Source: Deroplatys truncata (Eukaryota; Arthropoda; Insecta; Mantodea; Mantidae). Taken from it: a stretch of DNA of 64,000 nucleotides. Both the position numbers and the translations under genes were made by a program. The notes beneath the pieces are model-generated. The model saw nothing but the letters and a program-made list of their open reading frames with translations. It ran no database searches and was not told the origin of the DNA. Position 1 is the stretch's first letter; every line of letters starts with the position of its first letter. The stretch covers positions 15,281,001 to 15,345,000 of the forward strand of contig CM060979.1 of the NCBI GenBank assembly GCA_030765065.1. The letters are read 5' to 3'. Shown piece by piece: positions 22,203 to 34,394 of this stretch.

Positions 22203-22997
22203 CTGTACAAACTATTTTTACAAACGCTTATTCTCCATATGCTTCATGTTAATCGAGATGTTAATCTTATTGCTAACTTTCTTGTAGATGCAAGGGGAAT
22301 TGGTAGGCTATAAGCGATAGTCAAATATTATAAGAACTGGTTGCTATGTGGTGCATTCCATTCTCTTTGTATGTCCAGGACATAAAAATTGAATAACGAA
22401 TTTCCATTTGCGAAAAAGTATTGGAAAATTTAAACTAATAACAAGCAATAACTCGAAAATGGTTCACTCAACAAAAAAATGTGTATGACATAAATTGTGT
22501 ATTTTAACGCGATCTACATTTTTGGTGCAGTAAAACTTTGTTTATCCCTTATGGTTTACCAGTTATGCAAAAGTCGTTCACAATGAATGATACTTTTGGA
22601 GACATTCCCAGAAAATTCGAGATATACATTTCATCTGTCATGAAAATATCTTAAACATATGATATTTTAATCAAATTCATTAGAGCCATGTTTGAGAAAA
22701 TTAAAATTTACGAAAAATGCTCTATGTAAAGGGTAATCTGGGGTGGGGGGATTTTCTTGAAAACCTTTGTGTCGCATCTCTGGAAGATACTGAACCTAAA
22801 TACCAAGTTTGGTGTTTATCCGACTGTTCGTTTCTGAGTTATGCTGTTCACAGACAGACACACAGACAGACACACACGGACATGTTTCCAAAAATGCTTT
22901 TTTTGGATTCAGGGTGTATTTCCGGTGAAATCTCGGTATCGAATTTTTGGGTGTATTACAATACTTCCCCTACTTACTATACGCAGTAGAGAAAGTA
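22203..22997 (+). mobile_element. R element lacking its first ~55 bp
   Basis: Begins 'ctgtacaaactatttttaca' and ends 'gcagtagagaaagt'. Directly abutted by an inverted partial R copy. Confidence 0.8.
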
Positions 22998-23504
22998 AAA
23001 AGCATTTTTTGAAACATGTCCGTGTGTGTGTCTGTGAAGAGCATAACTCAGAAACAAACAGTCAAATAAACACCAAACTTGGTTTTTAGGTTCCGTATCT
23101 TCCAGAGATGCGACACGAAGTTTTTCAAGAAAATCCCCCCCACCCTAGATTACCCTTTACATGGAACATTTTTCGAAAATTTTAATTTTCTCAAAAATGG
23201 CTCTAACCATTTTGATTAAAATATCATATGTTTAAGACATTTTCATGACAAATAAAATGTATATCTTGAATTTTCTGGGAATGTCTCCAAAAGTGTTCTT
23301 CATTGTGAACGACTTATGCATAACTGGTAAACCATAAGACATAGACAGAATTTTACTACACAAAAAATATAGTCCCCTTGCATCTACAAGAAAATTAGCA
23401 ATAAGATTAACATCTCGATTAACATGAAGCATATGGAGAATAAGCGTTTGTAAGAATAGTTTGTACAAGAGTAGAGAAAGTTATGTGAGTGTAACACATC
23501 AGAA
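22998..23504 (-). mobile_element. R element with internal and terminal deletions
   Basis: Starts inside R at 'aaaaagcattttttgaaac', so ~110 bp are missing, and jumps from 'cacaaaaaatatagt' to 'ccccttgcatctacaag', deleting ~220 bp. It ends GTAACACATCAGA. It forms an inverted pair with 22203-22997. Confidence 0.75.
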
Positions 23505-24037
23505 TTTTTTAAAACTTTTCGTTAAAAATATCAAATTTCAAGTCTCCGAGGAATTTTTAAAAAGTCAGCTAATTTTTGTTTTATTTGGTTATGAAAGAAC
23601 AAGTATTTGCAACCTCCAGCGGTGGCGTTGTGTTTTGTTTCACTTTACATCTGAGAGGTGCCGTGTTGTGTTTTTGTTGTTACCTCAGTGGTGATGATGA
23701 GGAAGGCTACATCGGGTCAGAACGTAATAAACTAAACTGTCTGCCTTCTTCTTCTTCCAAACGAAATCATTCATTCTCCACCTACCCCACTCATGTTGTT
23801 GAGCCCTTGCATTGTTTTGTGGTTTCGGGCTACGAGTTGATGAAAAGGAATGGTAACAAAAACGGGATCCATACATTTCTTGCACACCGTGTCCTTCAGT
23901 GCAAGAGAATACCAACGGAATTTATATTATTCAAGCTCTTTGTGCTTTCAAGCCTGATGAAGAATACATACACAACATTTGTCGATAACTTTCAAAACTG
24001 CTAATAAGGTACTAGCTGGGGGGTATTTGCAGAAAAT
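23505..24037. other. unrecognised sequence with a 142-codon open frame
   Basis: The open frame 23576-24004 (plus) has no domain I can name and no supporting signals. Composition is T-rich with Ser/Phe/Leu codons. I treat it as chance. Confidence 0.35.
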
Positions 24038-24395
24038 GAAAAAGAATCTGATCTGATAGGTTCAAAAGACTTTCTCTACCCTTAATCACATATTAGTGGA
24101 AGTTATGAAAGCTTGTTTTCCTATCTACTCATTTTAATACAAATAAATCTTTCCAGAAATAGCTACATTACACATTTCGTTATAGATACAAAGTGAACAG
24201 CGATAGTCAAATGTTTAACAACTGGACGCTATATGCTGGCCTTAAAATTCCATACTGTTTCCATGACATCGCGAGAAACAACTGAAAATTGACAGGACCT
24301 AAAACAATGCCCAAGTATTGAACTATTCAAACCATTAGTAACGGACATCTCCGAAACAGCTATTACCATATAAAAACTTATCTGAAATAAACTGT

Positions 24396-25332
24396 GTGTT
24401 GAAGATGTTATTTTTTTTATTACTTATTTTTAGCTCCACGCTTTGGGCACCAATTTTGTAGAAGGTTTGTTGCTGCTACGTATGGTAAAAAGTTTCCGTT
24501 AGCCTTCGTCCCAAATATACTTTTCGGTGGCCTTTGCCCCAAAAATGTTTAAACAATATTAACTTTGTAATTTTGACTGTTTCTTTAAATATTATATATT
24601 TATGTTTGCCTCGGCTGCGTCAGTATTTATATTTTTTTAGAGACATGAATGTCTTAGCAGGGAGTGGTGCGACTGAAGAATGTAGGTTTACACAGATTAT
24701 AATTTTACTTCACTCCTTTTATTAATACTTGACGCGATTTAAATAACACTTCACTGATATAGAGAGCTGTGAGATTCTTTTATTAATTACTTGCACTTTT
24801 TAACACGTAAACTGTTATTGTCTCACACAAAATACGTATTAAATTTCTTGAGGACGCATCTTACGTCCGGTTAGGAACACTGTCTACAAGCAACTGACTT
24901 CGAATTTTTAAACTTTGCTCCATTTTAGTTTCTGATTGGCTAATCCTAGTCCAATAGAATACCTTCATTTAACTAAAGCTTTTTCTGGTTGTTGATTGGC
25001 TATTTTATAAAACGTCTCAAAATTTACATTATTGTTGCTCTAATAATGACTAGTAGTATTGTTAAACTTTAAAATTCATTATTGCCTCAAGGTTACCTCA
25101 TTGTTAGCAACTTTTAACCTATTATTCTCACAGCTCCTACATTATTAAATTACGTAATACAATTCACATAACATTATTACACATGTATACAATAATATAA
25201 ACATATACAATGACTGTAATATACACTTTTTATATATTGTTACATACACATATTGCTTTAAGGCGGGCTGTTATTGATTTTATATGCTGTATAATTAGAC
25301 TGAAATCAATTAAGTGTTAAAAATACTGCCTC
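24396..25332 (-). mobile_element. LTR-like repeat plus leader (S1)
   Basis: Minus-strand unit. An LTR-like block TGAGGCAG ... CCGAGGCA (25332 down to 24606, 727 bp) begins TG, ends CA and includes AATAAA-like signals. A ~210-bp leader follows with 'attggtgcccaaagcgtgga', reminiscent of retrotransposon primer-binding regions. Flanked by GTGTT on both sides (24391-24395, 25333-25337), a plausible 5-bp target duplication. Confidence 0.65.
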
Positions 25333-25358
25333 AGTGTTTTAAAGAGATCTATATTTTT

Positions 25359-26099
25359 ACTTTCTCTTCTAAGTAGCATTGCATTCCACCCAAAAATTCA
25401 ATACGGGATTTCACTAGAAACACATGTTTTGGGCTGGCCTGAATACAAATAAAGCATTTTTGAAAACATGTCCGTGTGTGTGTGTGTATGTGTGTGTGTG
25501 TGGCTGTGAGCAGCTTAACTCATAAACGAAAGGTCGGATGAATACCAAACTTGGTGTTTAGGTTCAGCATCTTTCAAAGATATGATACGAAGATTTTAAA
25601 GAAAATCCCCTCACCTCAGACTACGCTTTACATGGAACATTTTTCGAAAATTTTGATTTTCGCAAAGATTGGCTCTTACGATTTTGATTAAAATATATAT
25701 TTAAGGTAATTTTATGACAAGTAAAATGTATATCTTTAATATTCTAAAATGTCCCCAAAAGCCCTCTTCATAGCTGGTAAACCCTGATAGATTTTTTCCA
25801 CCAAAAATGTATATCTCGTAAAAACACCAGTTTATGTCATATACATTCTTTTGTGGAGTGGACCACTTTCGAGATTTTCCTTGTTATTTGTTTGAAATTA
25901 TCATTACTTAATCTTTTTCTCAAATGGGTATTCGTTATTCATTTTTTTGTCCTGTAATGCAAAGAGAATGGAATACTCCACATAGCAACCTGCTCTTAAA
26001 ATATTTGACTATCACTTAAAGCCTACCATATTCCCATAAGGGTTTGTAAACATAGTTTGTAGAAGAGTAGAGAAAGTCATATGAGATTAACACATTAGA
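25359..26099 (-). mobile_element. R element, diverged
   Basis: ACTTTCTCTTCTAAGTAG start, GT tract 25474-25502, end 'agagtagagaaagtcatatg' ... 'cacattaga'. Inserted in the T-run 'ctatattttt' of the older R copy. Confidence 0.75.
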
Positions 26100-26464
26100 A
26101 TTATTTATGCAGTGCGTTTACATCTATCGCTTAAAGCGATAACGTTTACTAGTTATACAAAGTGATATAAAATTCCTTAGGAATGAAGAGGAATTCAGGG
26201 GCTGTTCCACTAAAGTTCAAGATATACATTTCGTTTTACATGTAAATATCTTTAACGCGTATTATTTTTATCAAAATCGTTATACTCATCATTTAGACAT
26301 TCAAAAACTATTTCATGTAATGTGTAGTTTGGAGTGGGTGGGGATTTTCTTGAAAAATCTTCGTATCGCATCTTTGAAAGGTACTGCATTTAAATAACAA
26401 GTTTGGTATCTATCCTACTTTTCGCATTTGGGTTATGCTGTTCACAGACACACTCGCGGGCCTT

Positions 26465-27257
26465 TTTAGTTTCTCTACCTGGTAGGTATATGCTAGGTAT
26501 AGAAGGTATTGCAGTTCACCCAAAAATGCGAAATCGAAGTTCCACCATAAATACATGTTATGAGGTTCCCTGAGTGAAGCCTTTTCAGTTAGCTCGGTAC
26601 ACTCTAAAGATGCGGAAAGAGGATTTTGAAGAAAATCCCCCACTCCAAACTATCCTATAAACGGAACATTTTTCGAATACTTTTATCTTCCAAACAATGG
26701 CTCTAACGATTTTGATTTTGAAAAATATTGATTTACTCAAAGATGCCTCCAACGATGTTGATTACAATATCATATATTTCAGCTATTTTCATGACAAATA
26801 AAATGCATATCTTGAATTTTCTAAGAATAGCCTGTTAAAGTCCTCTTCTTTCGGAAGGAATTTTGTATAATCTTGCATAATTAATCAACGTTAAGCGATA
26901 GACGAAAATCTACTACACAAATAATATAGATTTCTTTAAAACACACAATGTTTTCTTAATAATTTTTTTGTGGCACAAGGTATTTTTGAGATATGCGTTA
27001 TTAATAAATTACTGTCAACATTCAGTTGTTTCTCGCGATTGCATACGGACAGTACGGAATTTTAAAGCCAGCATATAGCCTCTTAAACATTTGTCTTCCT
27101 TTGTAAGTATAACGAAATATGTAATGTAGCTATTTCTGCAAATCTTTATTTGGATTAAAATGGAGTAGACAGCAAAATAAGGTTTAGTAGCAATACTATG
27201 TACACACACTTATGAAGATAGAGGGTAGGAAGGTCATGTGAATGTATCACATTAGAT
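26465..27257 (-). repeat. divergent R copy
   Basis: 'agtttctctacctggtagg', 'ttcacccaaaaatgcgaaat', 'gatgcggaaagaggattttg', 'gacaaataaaatgcatatct', ending 'gtaggaaggtcatgtgaatg'. The GT tract is lost and a ~60-bp segment near 26700-26760 is duplicated. Confidence 0.65.
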
Positions 27258-27374
27258 TGTTTTTGAAAGGATTCTTTTTGGTTTGTTTCGGGAAACGCCA
27301 AAACATATATATTTCCGATGAAGTCTCGGTGTGGAATTATTTATATGGAATACACTGCTCCCCATACTCACTAT
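27258..27374 (+). repeat. R terminal fragment
   Basis: 'aaaacatatatatttccgat', 'gaagtctcggtgtggaat', 'catactcactata': the last ~100 bp of an R copy, cut by the insertion of Tc1-C at a TA. Confidence 0.6.
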
Positions 27375-27375
27375 A

Positions 27376-28445
27376 AACTATGTGATCAAAAGTACCCGAA
27401 CACCCCCACAAACACACGTTTTTCATCTTAGGTGCATTACGCTGCCACCTACTGCCTGGTACTCATTATCCGCGACCTCAGTAGTCATTAGGCATCGTGA
27501 AACAGCAGAATGGGACGCTCCGTGGAACTCACAGACTTCGAACGTGGTCAGGTGATTGCGTGTCACTTGTGTCAGAAGTCCGTACGCGAGATTTCCACAC
27601 TCCTAAACATCCCTAGGTCCACTGTTTCTGGTGTGATAGTGAAGTGGAAACGTGAAGGGACATGTACAGCACAAAAGCGTACAGGTCGACTTCGTCTGTT
27701 GACTGACAGAGACCGCCGACATTTGAAGAGGCTCGTAAAGAGTAATAGGCAGACATCTATCCAGACCATCACACAGGAATTCCAAACTGCATCAGGATCC
27801 ACTCCAAGTACTATGACAGTTAGGCGTGAGGTGAGAAACCTTGGATTCCATGGTCGAGCCACTGCTCATAAGCCACACATCACGCAGGAAAACGCCAAAC
27901 GACGCCTCGCTTGGTGTAAGGAGCGTCAACATTACACGACTGAACAGTGGCAAAACGTTGTATGGAGTGACGAATTACGGTACACAATGTGGCGATCCGA
28001 TGGCAGGGTGTGGGTATGGCGAATGCCTGGTGAACGCCATCTGCGAGAGTGTGTAGTGCCAACAGTGAAATTTGGAGGTGTTGGTGTTGGTGTGGTCCCG
28101 TTTTCCCTTGTTGTTTTGCGTGACACGATCACAGCGCATACCTACATTGATACTTTAAGCACCTTCTTGATTCCGACTGTTGAAGAGCAATTCGCCGACT
28201 TCGTGCCAGGCTTCACCGACCTACATGGATAGCTCTCCTCAGTTCCGCACTCCGTGAAGAATGGGCTGCCATTCCCAAAGAAACCTTCCAGCACCTGATT
28301 GAAAGTATGCCTGCGAGAGTGAACGCTGTCATCAAGTCTAAGTGTGGGCCAACACCATATTGACTTCCAGGATTACCGATGGAGGGCGCCACGAACTTGT
28401 ACATCATTTTCAGCCAGGTGTCCGGATACTTTTGGTCACGTAGTG
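27376..28445 (+). mobile_element. Tc1-like transposon copy C, internally deleted
   Basis: 5' end AACTATGTGATCAAAAGTAC and 3' end 'tacttttggtcacgtagtg', both followed or preceded by TA. Inserted into the terminal part of an R element. The catalytic core has a ~160-bp deletion. Confidence 0.9.
27510..28364 (+). pseudogene. Tc1-family transposase pseudogene (copy C)
   Basis: Opens MGRSVELTDFERGQVIACHL and stays open for 240 codons. Both HTH motifs and the first catalytic Asp (in VWSDELRY) are present. A short in-frame loss removes the [13 protein letters not shown] part (now GVGVGVVPFSLVVLRD). After PTVEEQF a larger deletion joins to 'gccgacttcgtgccaggctt', removing the second Asp and the third acidic residue and shifting the frame to a TAG at 28230-28232. 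Cannot encode an active enzyme, although the DNA-binding half could be translated. Confidence 0.9.
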
Positions 28446-28711
28446 TATGTCGTGACTGAACTTCTCTGGTCAAATTTTGGGCAAAACTATAATCAAATCG
28501 TGACATACGAGACTCAAACAAGTTAGGAAAGTAATTGTTGTAATTACTGGACATGGAAACGTCTCCAGACTATGAAGCTCTTTTCCACCTCCGTAAACAA
28601 TAAGCAGAAACTGCTGAAGACCTCCTTCGTGGGAGCTTCACCCTCAGGAGAAGACGATAATAAAAACGTGATAGGAAAGGTCTTAAATGTTTTTCGAAGA
28701 GATATATCTAT
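28446..28711. other. unrecognised sequence
   Basis: No recognised repeat or gene. Confidence 0.35.
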
Positions 28712-29215
28712 GACCGAGCGATAATGTGTAAATCTGCAGTCGGCGGGTCCCGGGTCCGATTCTCGGTGGACAAGCACTCTGACCAGGTTTTCCGTAGTTT
28801 TCTCTGGTTGACAAAGGCGAATGCTGAAGTTGTGTATTCTACCACGGATTTCCTCCCTCCTCCAGTTTCTCTTATTTCATTACTCAGGTTGACTCCGGGG
28901 CTGTGTTTCAGTCGGTGTCGGGCAGATGGCTCGGAGGCTTGCGATTTGGAACTACTTCTCGACCCTGGTAGTGGGAAGCCTGGCAAGCCTCAATTGCTGG
29001 GTGTATTTCCCGATCGGTCGTCTGCTGCCGGGTGGTCGAGGCTGGTAGTATTAGGGAACTCTGTGCCTCTCTGTCGACTTGCGCCGGTCAACTCTGCAGC
29101 CCATACGTCTCCTACAGTTCCCTCACCTCTTCCGCTCCTCCCGGGGGGGGGGGTGTACGCACAAATAATTCATTGGGAGTCTAGGTGCCCTTCCATTAAC
29201 TAGTCCTATCCTATC
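28712..29215 (+). mobile_element. probable tRNA-derived SINE
   Basis: Head has a B box in 'gggtccgattctcggtgg' with weak A-box sequence upstream near 28712-28730. The ~450-bp GC-richer body ends in the short repeat 'tagtcctatcctatcg', as SINE tails often do. The 159-codon open frame across it (28724-29203) is a by-product. No clear target duplication was identified, so class and ends are tentative. Confidence 0.5.
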
Positions 29216-29952
29216 GTGGATCTAGAACTATAAAGGTAATATGCAAGGCTGAGTGTTTTGTTGTTAACGATAAATGCTAAATATAACGGAGAGATGCAGC
29301 ATGAAGTACATGTCCGATTTACGGCTATAATTTTGTCGCGAATTTTTGTGAAAATTGATTCTTTCTGAGAAAAAACCTTTATTTCTTTTCTCTCGGCCAG
29401 CAGTCTCATATCCCCCACCAGATTTAAGAGCTATTAACCACAGGACATTTTTATACCCTAGGCAGATTCATCTGAGGAGATTTCTTTACACTTTGCAGCA
29501 GCATCGCCCTGCATTTTTAGTACTTTTGAGGGACCTGATTGAGGTTGACCGTTTTCCTCACTGCCTGATGTCACCGTGATTTTCTTTCATTCCATGCTTT
29601 GTTATATTGCATTATGTATTTGCCTGTGTTTCGTTTTGTTTTTGTGTGTTTTATCACATGTCTTTATAGCGCTTGTGCGTTGAGCAACTATATCTTGGAA
29701 TTAAAAAAAATGTTATGGTTTTGAAGATGTGGACTGAAAAATAAATGAGAACTGCTTTGGAAAGGTTCATTAACCCGATAATTTACACTATATTATTATT
29801 CAACTTTATGTCCTGTAAGACCAACCATGACAGCTGACAGGGTTTTGTTGAGCTTTTGGAATATTCCGTTAGAAATATTTTGGTTTTGAAGTTCTTGAAG
29901 TAATTGCTGCAGCGGAAGAATAATTAACCGCGTGGAAACTAACAGAAAAAGA
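29216..29952. other. unrecognised AT-rich sequence
   Basis: No motif or repeat recognised. Confidence 0.35.
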
Positions 29953-30615
29953 TCTGATGTGTTACACTCACATGACTTTCTCTACTCTTGTACAAACTAT
30001 TTTTACAAACGTTTATTCTCCATATGCTTGATGTTAATCGAGAATATCGAGATGTTAATCTTATTGCTAGTTTTCTTGTAGATGCAAGGGGAATTGGTAG
30101 GTTTTAAGCGATAGTCAAATGTTTTAAGAGCTGGTTGCTATGTGGCGCATTCCATTCTCTTTGTGTGTCTAGGGGAAAAAAATGAATAAGGAATTTGAGA
30201 AAAAGTATAAGTATTGGAAAATTTAAGGGAATAACAAGCAATATCTCGAAAATGGTTTAGTCAACAAAAAAAAGTTATAAGACATAAACTGTGTATTTTA
30301 ACGCGATCTATACTTTTTGTGTAGTAAAATTTTGTCTATCTCTTATGGTTTAGCGGTTTTGCAAAAGTCGTTCACAATGAAGAATACTTTTGGAGACATT
30401 CCCACAGAATTCAAGATATACATTTTATTTGTCATGAAAATATCTTAAACATATGATATTTTAATCAAAATCGTTAGAGCCATTTTTGAGAAAATTAAAA
30501 TTTTCGAAAAATGTGTCATGTAAAGGGTAATCTGTGGTGGGGGGATTTTCTTGAAAACCTTAGTTTCGCATCTCTGGAAGATATTTAACCTAAATACCTA
30601 CATAGTAGAGAAAGT
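29953..30615 (+). mobile_element. R element with 3' internal deletion
   Basis: TCTGATGTGTTACACTCAC start. It runs intact to 'aacctaaataccta' and then jumps to the terminal 'catagtagagaaagt', losing the microsatellite and ~150 bp. 'aatcgagaatatcgagatg' contains a small local duplication. Confidence 0.8.
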
Positions 30616-31735
30616 AAAAATAATGCGATTATAAGCAGTGTACATGATCATGAATCGATAACGACTGAAAGCTTATCTCCAGCCAAATTTCAAAAAATTA
30701 GAGCCATTGCCTATGGCATTAAAAATTACCACGAAATTTTCACAAAATATCCACCAATTTAAAATTATAAATACGAGATTTTATATATTTTTCACTATTT
30801 TCTTTAAATAAACACTAAAAACCCTGGCCGTGGTAATAGAGAAATCACTAAACGCCTATGAAGGTGCGTTTTCTTCGACAGCTCCCTTAAAAATCAAATC
30901 AGTTATTGTTGCATCATGTATATTCAAACCGTGGTGCTTCGCCGCTGACAAGAAACGTTTTGAAACCCTTCAACGTAGGAATTTTAAATTTAATAGGAAT
31001 GCTATACATCGCGCCGTAGCTGCAAGCACAAAAGAAAAGTAGGCCGGGAGAGAAATACGAATTCTTTGATGGAATTACCCGAGCGGGAAGTCATTGGAAG
31101 TAGCCATGCCGCGGGCGCGAAAAACTACAAGAAAAATAGACACCGGCATACAACCACAAAACGAAAGAAGGCATAAAGACAAAGAAGGTATGGGTCGTGC
31201 TGATGAACCACTGTAGGGGGAAAAAATGCCCAGGACGGCCTTTCTGTCCTTTTCTGGCCTGGGCTCCATTTGCTGGATGTCAATCACACAAACAATTTCC
31301 ATTAAACCGTGTCCGTACTCAGACAGGACGTATAGCCCCGAGTTAGGAGAGCACACACACACGCACGCACGCACAGTCTTTTCAGCGGATCCTGTTTTCC
31401 AGAACAAGAGATCATTGTGAGAGCCGGCAGGGTTTTGCTAACTTTCGGATGTTTATGCATTGTTAACGATAATTCCTGAAACCTCTGTGACACAGCGCTG
31501 GTCTCCTTCATTGGGCATGTCTAATTTCAAGGTCGTTGAAACCTGGATCGAAAGCATTCTTAAGAGAACTTGTTCATTAATTACGTGTTCCATCCTTCTG
31601 TGACGTCAAAACCAGCTTTGTTCTTCCTGTTTCGATATTCACCTAACTTGGGGTCTCCAAAAGGGATCTTCTGAAACGTTGCGTACAACTTGCCTCCAAT
31701 CACATACTAAAAAATTAAATTCCTTAATGTATTCA
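30616..31735. other. unrecognised sequence, 1.1 kb
   Basis: No recognised repeat or gene. A (CACG)-type tract lies at 31352-31375. Small open frames such as 31075-31407 (minus) lack recognisable domains. Confidence 0.4.
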
Positions 31736-32627
31736 TACGACTTTCTCTACTCACTCTTCTAGAAACAGTTCTTACAAAAAATATCTGATGTGTTACACTC
31801 ACATGACTTTCTCTACTCTTGTACAAACTATTTATACAAACGTAATTCTCAATATGCTTCATGTTAATCGAGATGTCAATCTTATTGCTAATTTTCTTGT
31901 AGATGCAAGGGCAATATGGTAGGTTTTAAGCGATAGTCAAATATTTTAAGAGCTGGTTGCTATGTGGTTCTCTTTGCATTACCAGGACAAAAAAAGATGA
32001 ATAACGAATTCCCATTTGAGGAAAAGTATGTGTTGGAAGATTCATGGAAATAACAAGCAATATCTCGGAAATGGTTCACTGAACAAAATAAATGTATATG
32101 ACATAAATTGGGTATTTTAACGCGATCTACATTATTATGCAGTACAATTTCGTCTATCTCTTATGGTTTACCAGTTATGCAAAAGTCGTTCGCAATGAAG
32201 AATAATCGTTAGAGCCATTTTTGAGAAAATTACAATTTTTGAAAAATATTTGTAAAGGTTAATCTGCGTTGGGGGGATTTTCTTGAAAACCGTTGTGTCG
32301 AATCTCTGGAAGATACTGGACCGAAATACCAAGTTTGGTGTTTATCCGACTGGTCATTTCTGAGTTATGCTGTTCACAGACACACACACGGACATGTTTC
32401 CAAAAATGCTTTTTTTGGATTCAGGGGGTCTCAAAACATATATTTCCGGTGAAATCTCGCTATCGAATTTTTGAGTGGAATACAATACTTCCCCTACGTA
32501 CTATACGTAGTAGAGAAAGTAAAAATGTTATTTTGTATCTACTTCTTGTTAACAAACTTTCATTATACGTTTTACACATTTCGTTTGCGGATGAGAAGAA
32601 TACTGTAGGCTAAGCGATAGTCAGGTT
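31736..32627 (+). repeat. old R-subfamily copy split by a young R
   Basis: Pieces 31736-31783 ('acgactttctctactcactc') and 32521-32627 ('tgtatctacttcttgttaac', 'acatttcgtttgcggatgag', 'aagcgatagtcagg') flank the complete R copy 31784-32520, which entered its A-run. Confidence 0.7.
31784..32520 (+). mobile_element. R element, nested
   Basis: TCTGATGTGTTACACTCAC to 'cgtagtagagaaagt'. About 120 bp around the 'gaatactttt...attttaatc' segment are missing and the GT tract is short. Flanked by A-runs. Confidence 0.8.
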
Positions 32628-32628
32628 T

Positions 32629-33955
32629 TTATCTTTCTGTTCTACATAAGTAGAGGAATTATTGTATAGCATCCAAAAATTCAATGTCGAGATTTTACCG
32701 GAAATATATTGTTATACACCGGGGTGAGGCCGAAAGGTTTGCAGCTAAAATATTAAATTTAGTTAACCCGGCATAAACATTAGGGAACGTAGCATCAGTG
32801 GCAACCAAGGTACAACAGGAACTTGCTAACCTTGATACCAAGAAGAAAGCTAAAGTGGGCGTGGGATATTTATAAATAATGCATATGAATTCACATTTAA
32901 CTCTGGTTTATTATAAAGTTAACTTGGTGCTACTATATGGTTCCCAAAAGATTACAGACAAACACTGGGGGAAATGCCTCACGCACACAAACAGCAACAC
33001 ACACTCCTACATACAAACCACAAACTCTGAAGATACACACTAGACTGACTCTACTCACAGACTAACGCTATCAGACAAAGAGGCTCTTCCCTCAACCTGC
33101 CTTCACTCCCCTTGACTAGGAATTGGAGGGAAGTATGCCGCGCCGGACAAGAATTCAAAGTTACAAACGAAATAATTAGTTCAGCAATACCATTATACAC
33201 AGCAATAATGTGTCCGACAATGCACACACATACACTACAATTTATTTTGAGGTTTCCTGAGCCCCAAAAAAGTATTTTTATAAAGAGGTTCTTGTGTATG
33301 TGTAGGTCAACAGCATAACTCAAAAGTCGGATAAATACCAAACTTGGGATTTAGGTTCAGTATCTTCCAAAGATGTGACACGAAGATTTGCAAGAAAATT
33401 CCTCCCTTTACATGGAATGTTTTTCAAAAGTTTTGCTTCTAAAAATGGCTGTTAACGATTTTGATTAAAATACAATTATATTAAAGATATTTACATGACA
33501 AAATTTATATAGCCTGTGAAGCCCTCTTCATTCGGAAGGAATTTTGCATAATCTTGTATAACTGGTGAACGTTAAGCGATAGACGAAAGGGTACTACACA
33601 AAAATTGTACATCTTAAAACACACAATTTATTTCAAATAATTTTTGTGGCACAAGTCTCTTCTGAGGTATGCTTATTAATGAATCAAATTGTTCAGTACT
33701 TTGTAATGCTTTCTAAGTCCTGTCGGCATTCAGTTGTTTCTCGCGATGTCATGGAAACAGTATGGTATTTTAAGGCCAGCATATAGCGTCCAGTTGTTAA
33801 ACATTTGACTATCACTGTTCTCTTTGTATCTATAACGAAATGTGTAATGTAGCTATTTCTGTAGAGGTAGTAGGTAGAAAAATAAGCTTCAGTAAGAGTA
33901 GTTTGTATATCCGGTAATAAATGATAGAGGTAGAGAAAGGCATGTGAAGTATCAT
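32629..33955 (-). repeat. R copy interrupted by a TG...CA insertion
   Basis: Pieces 32629-32713 ('atctttctgttctacataag' ... 'ccggaaatata') and 33239-33955 ('ttttgaggtttcctgagccc' ... 'agaggtagagaaaggcatgt'). Confidence 0.65.
32714..33238. other. ~525-bp insertion, possible solo LTR
   Basis: Sequence foreign to R that begins TGTTATACACCGGGGTGAGG and ends near 'catacactaca', so TG...CA ends. No exact target duplication is visible, and no second copy was found in the window. Class uncertain. Confidence 0.4.
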
Positions 33956-34394
33956 TTTTAAAAAGCGGGTCGTTTCTGATGGCTTCCAAGTTCCACGCTC
34001 TTTGCTTGGCCAGGAAAAAAACCAATAGCGACTTAAACACTTGAAAAAATTCCGATGTTTCTTATACGCTGCGTTAACATGGCTTTCTCCGGTTACTCCT
34101 CTACAACCTTACCAAGGATATTTATTCTATCTACTTCTTGTAAATTCAGATAAACCTTCAGTTCACATTTACACATTTCGTTATACGAGATACAGTAGGT
34201 AAAGCGATAGTCAGATTTAAAAGTGATGGTTTAGCATGATCACAAGGGGAAAAAAACAAATAGAGACTTACCAGTTAAGAGAACTATAAGTATGTGAAAA
34301 TTCAATCTAATAACAAGGAATAACTCGGAAATGATTAACGCTATAAAAAAGTTTACTTGATATAAATTGTGTGAATTAAGGAGTTCTGTATTGT

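Larger units (their letters stand above)
24038..26464 (+). repeat. old R-subfamily copy, split twice
   Basis: Host copy in pieces: 24038-24395 ('ctgataggttcaaaagactt' ... 'aaataaactgtgtgtt'), 25333-25358 ('gtgttttaaagagatctata') and 26100-26464 ('catctatcgcttaaagcgat' ... 'ttcacagacacactcgcggg'). It is interrupted first by the LTR-like repeat S1, then by a minus-strand R (25359-26099). The order of pieces matches R. Confidence 0.7.

Noticed and set aside
23576..24004. 142-residue open frame
   Set aside because: No recognisable domain, motif or homologue elsewhere in the window; length is compatible with chance.
28724..29203. 159-residue open frame
   Set aside because: Lies inside a tRNA-derived SINE-like repeat.
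31075..31407. 110-residue minus open frame
   Set aside because: Cys/Val repeat from a (CACG) tract plus unrecognised sequence; no support.
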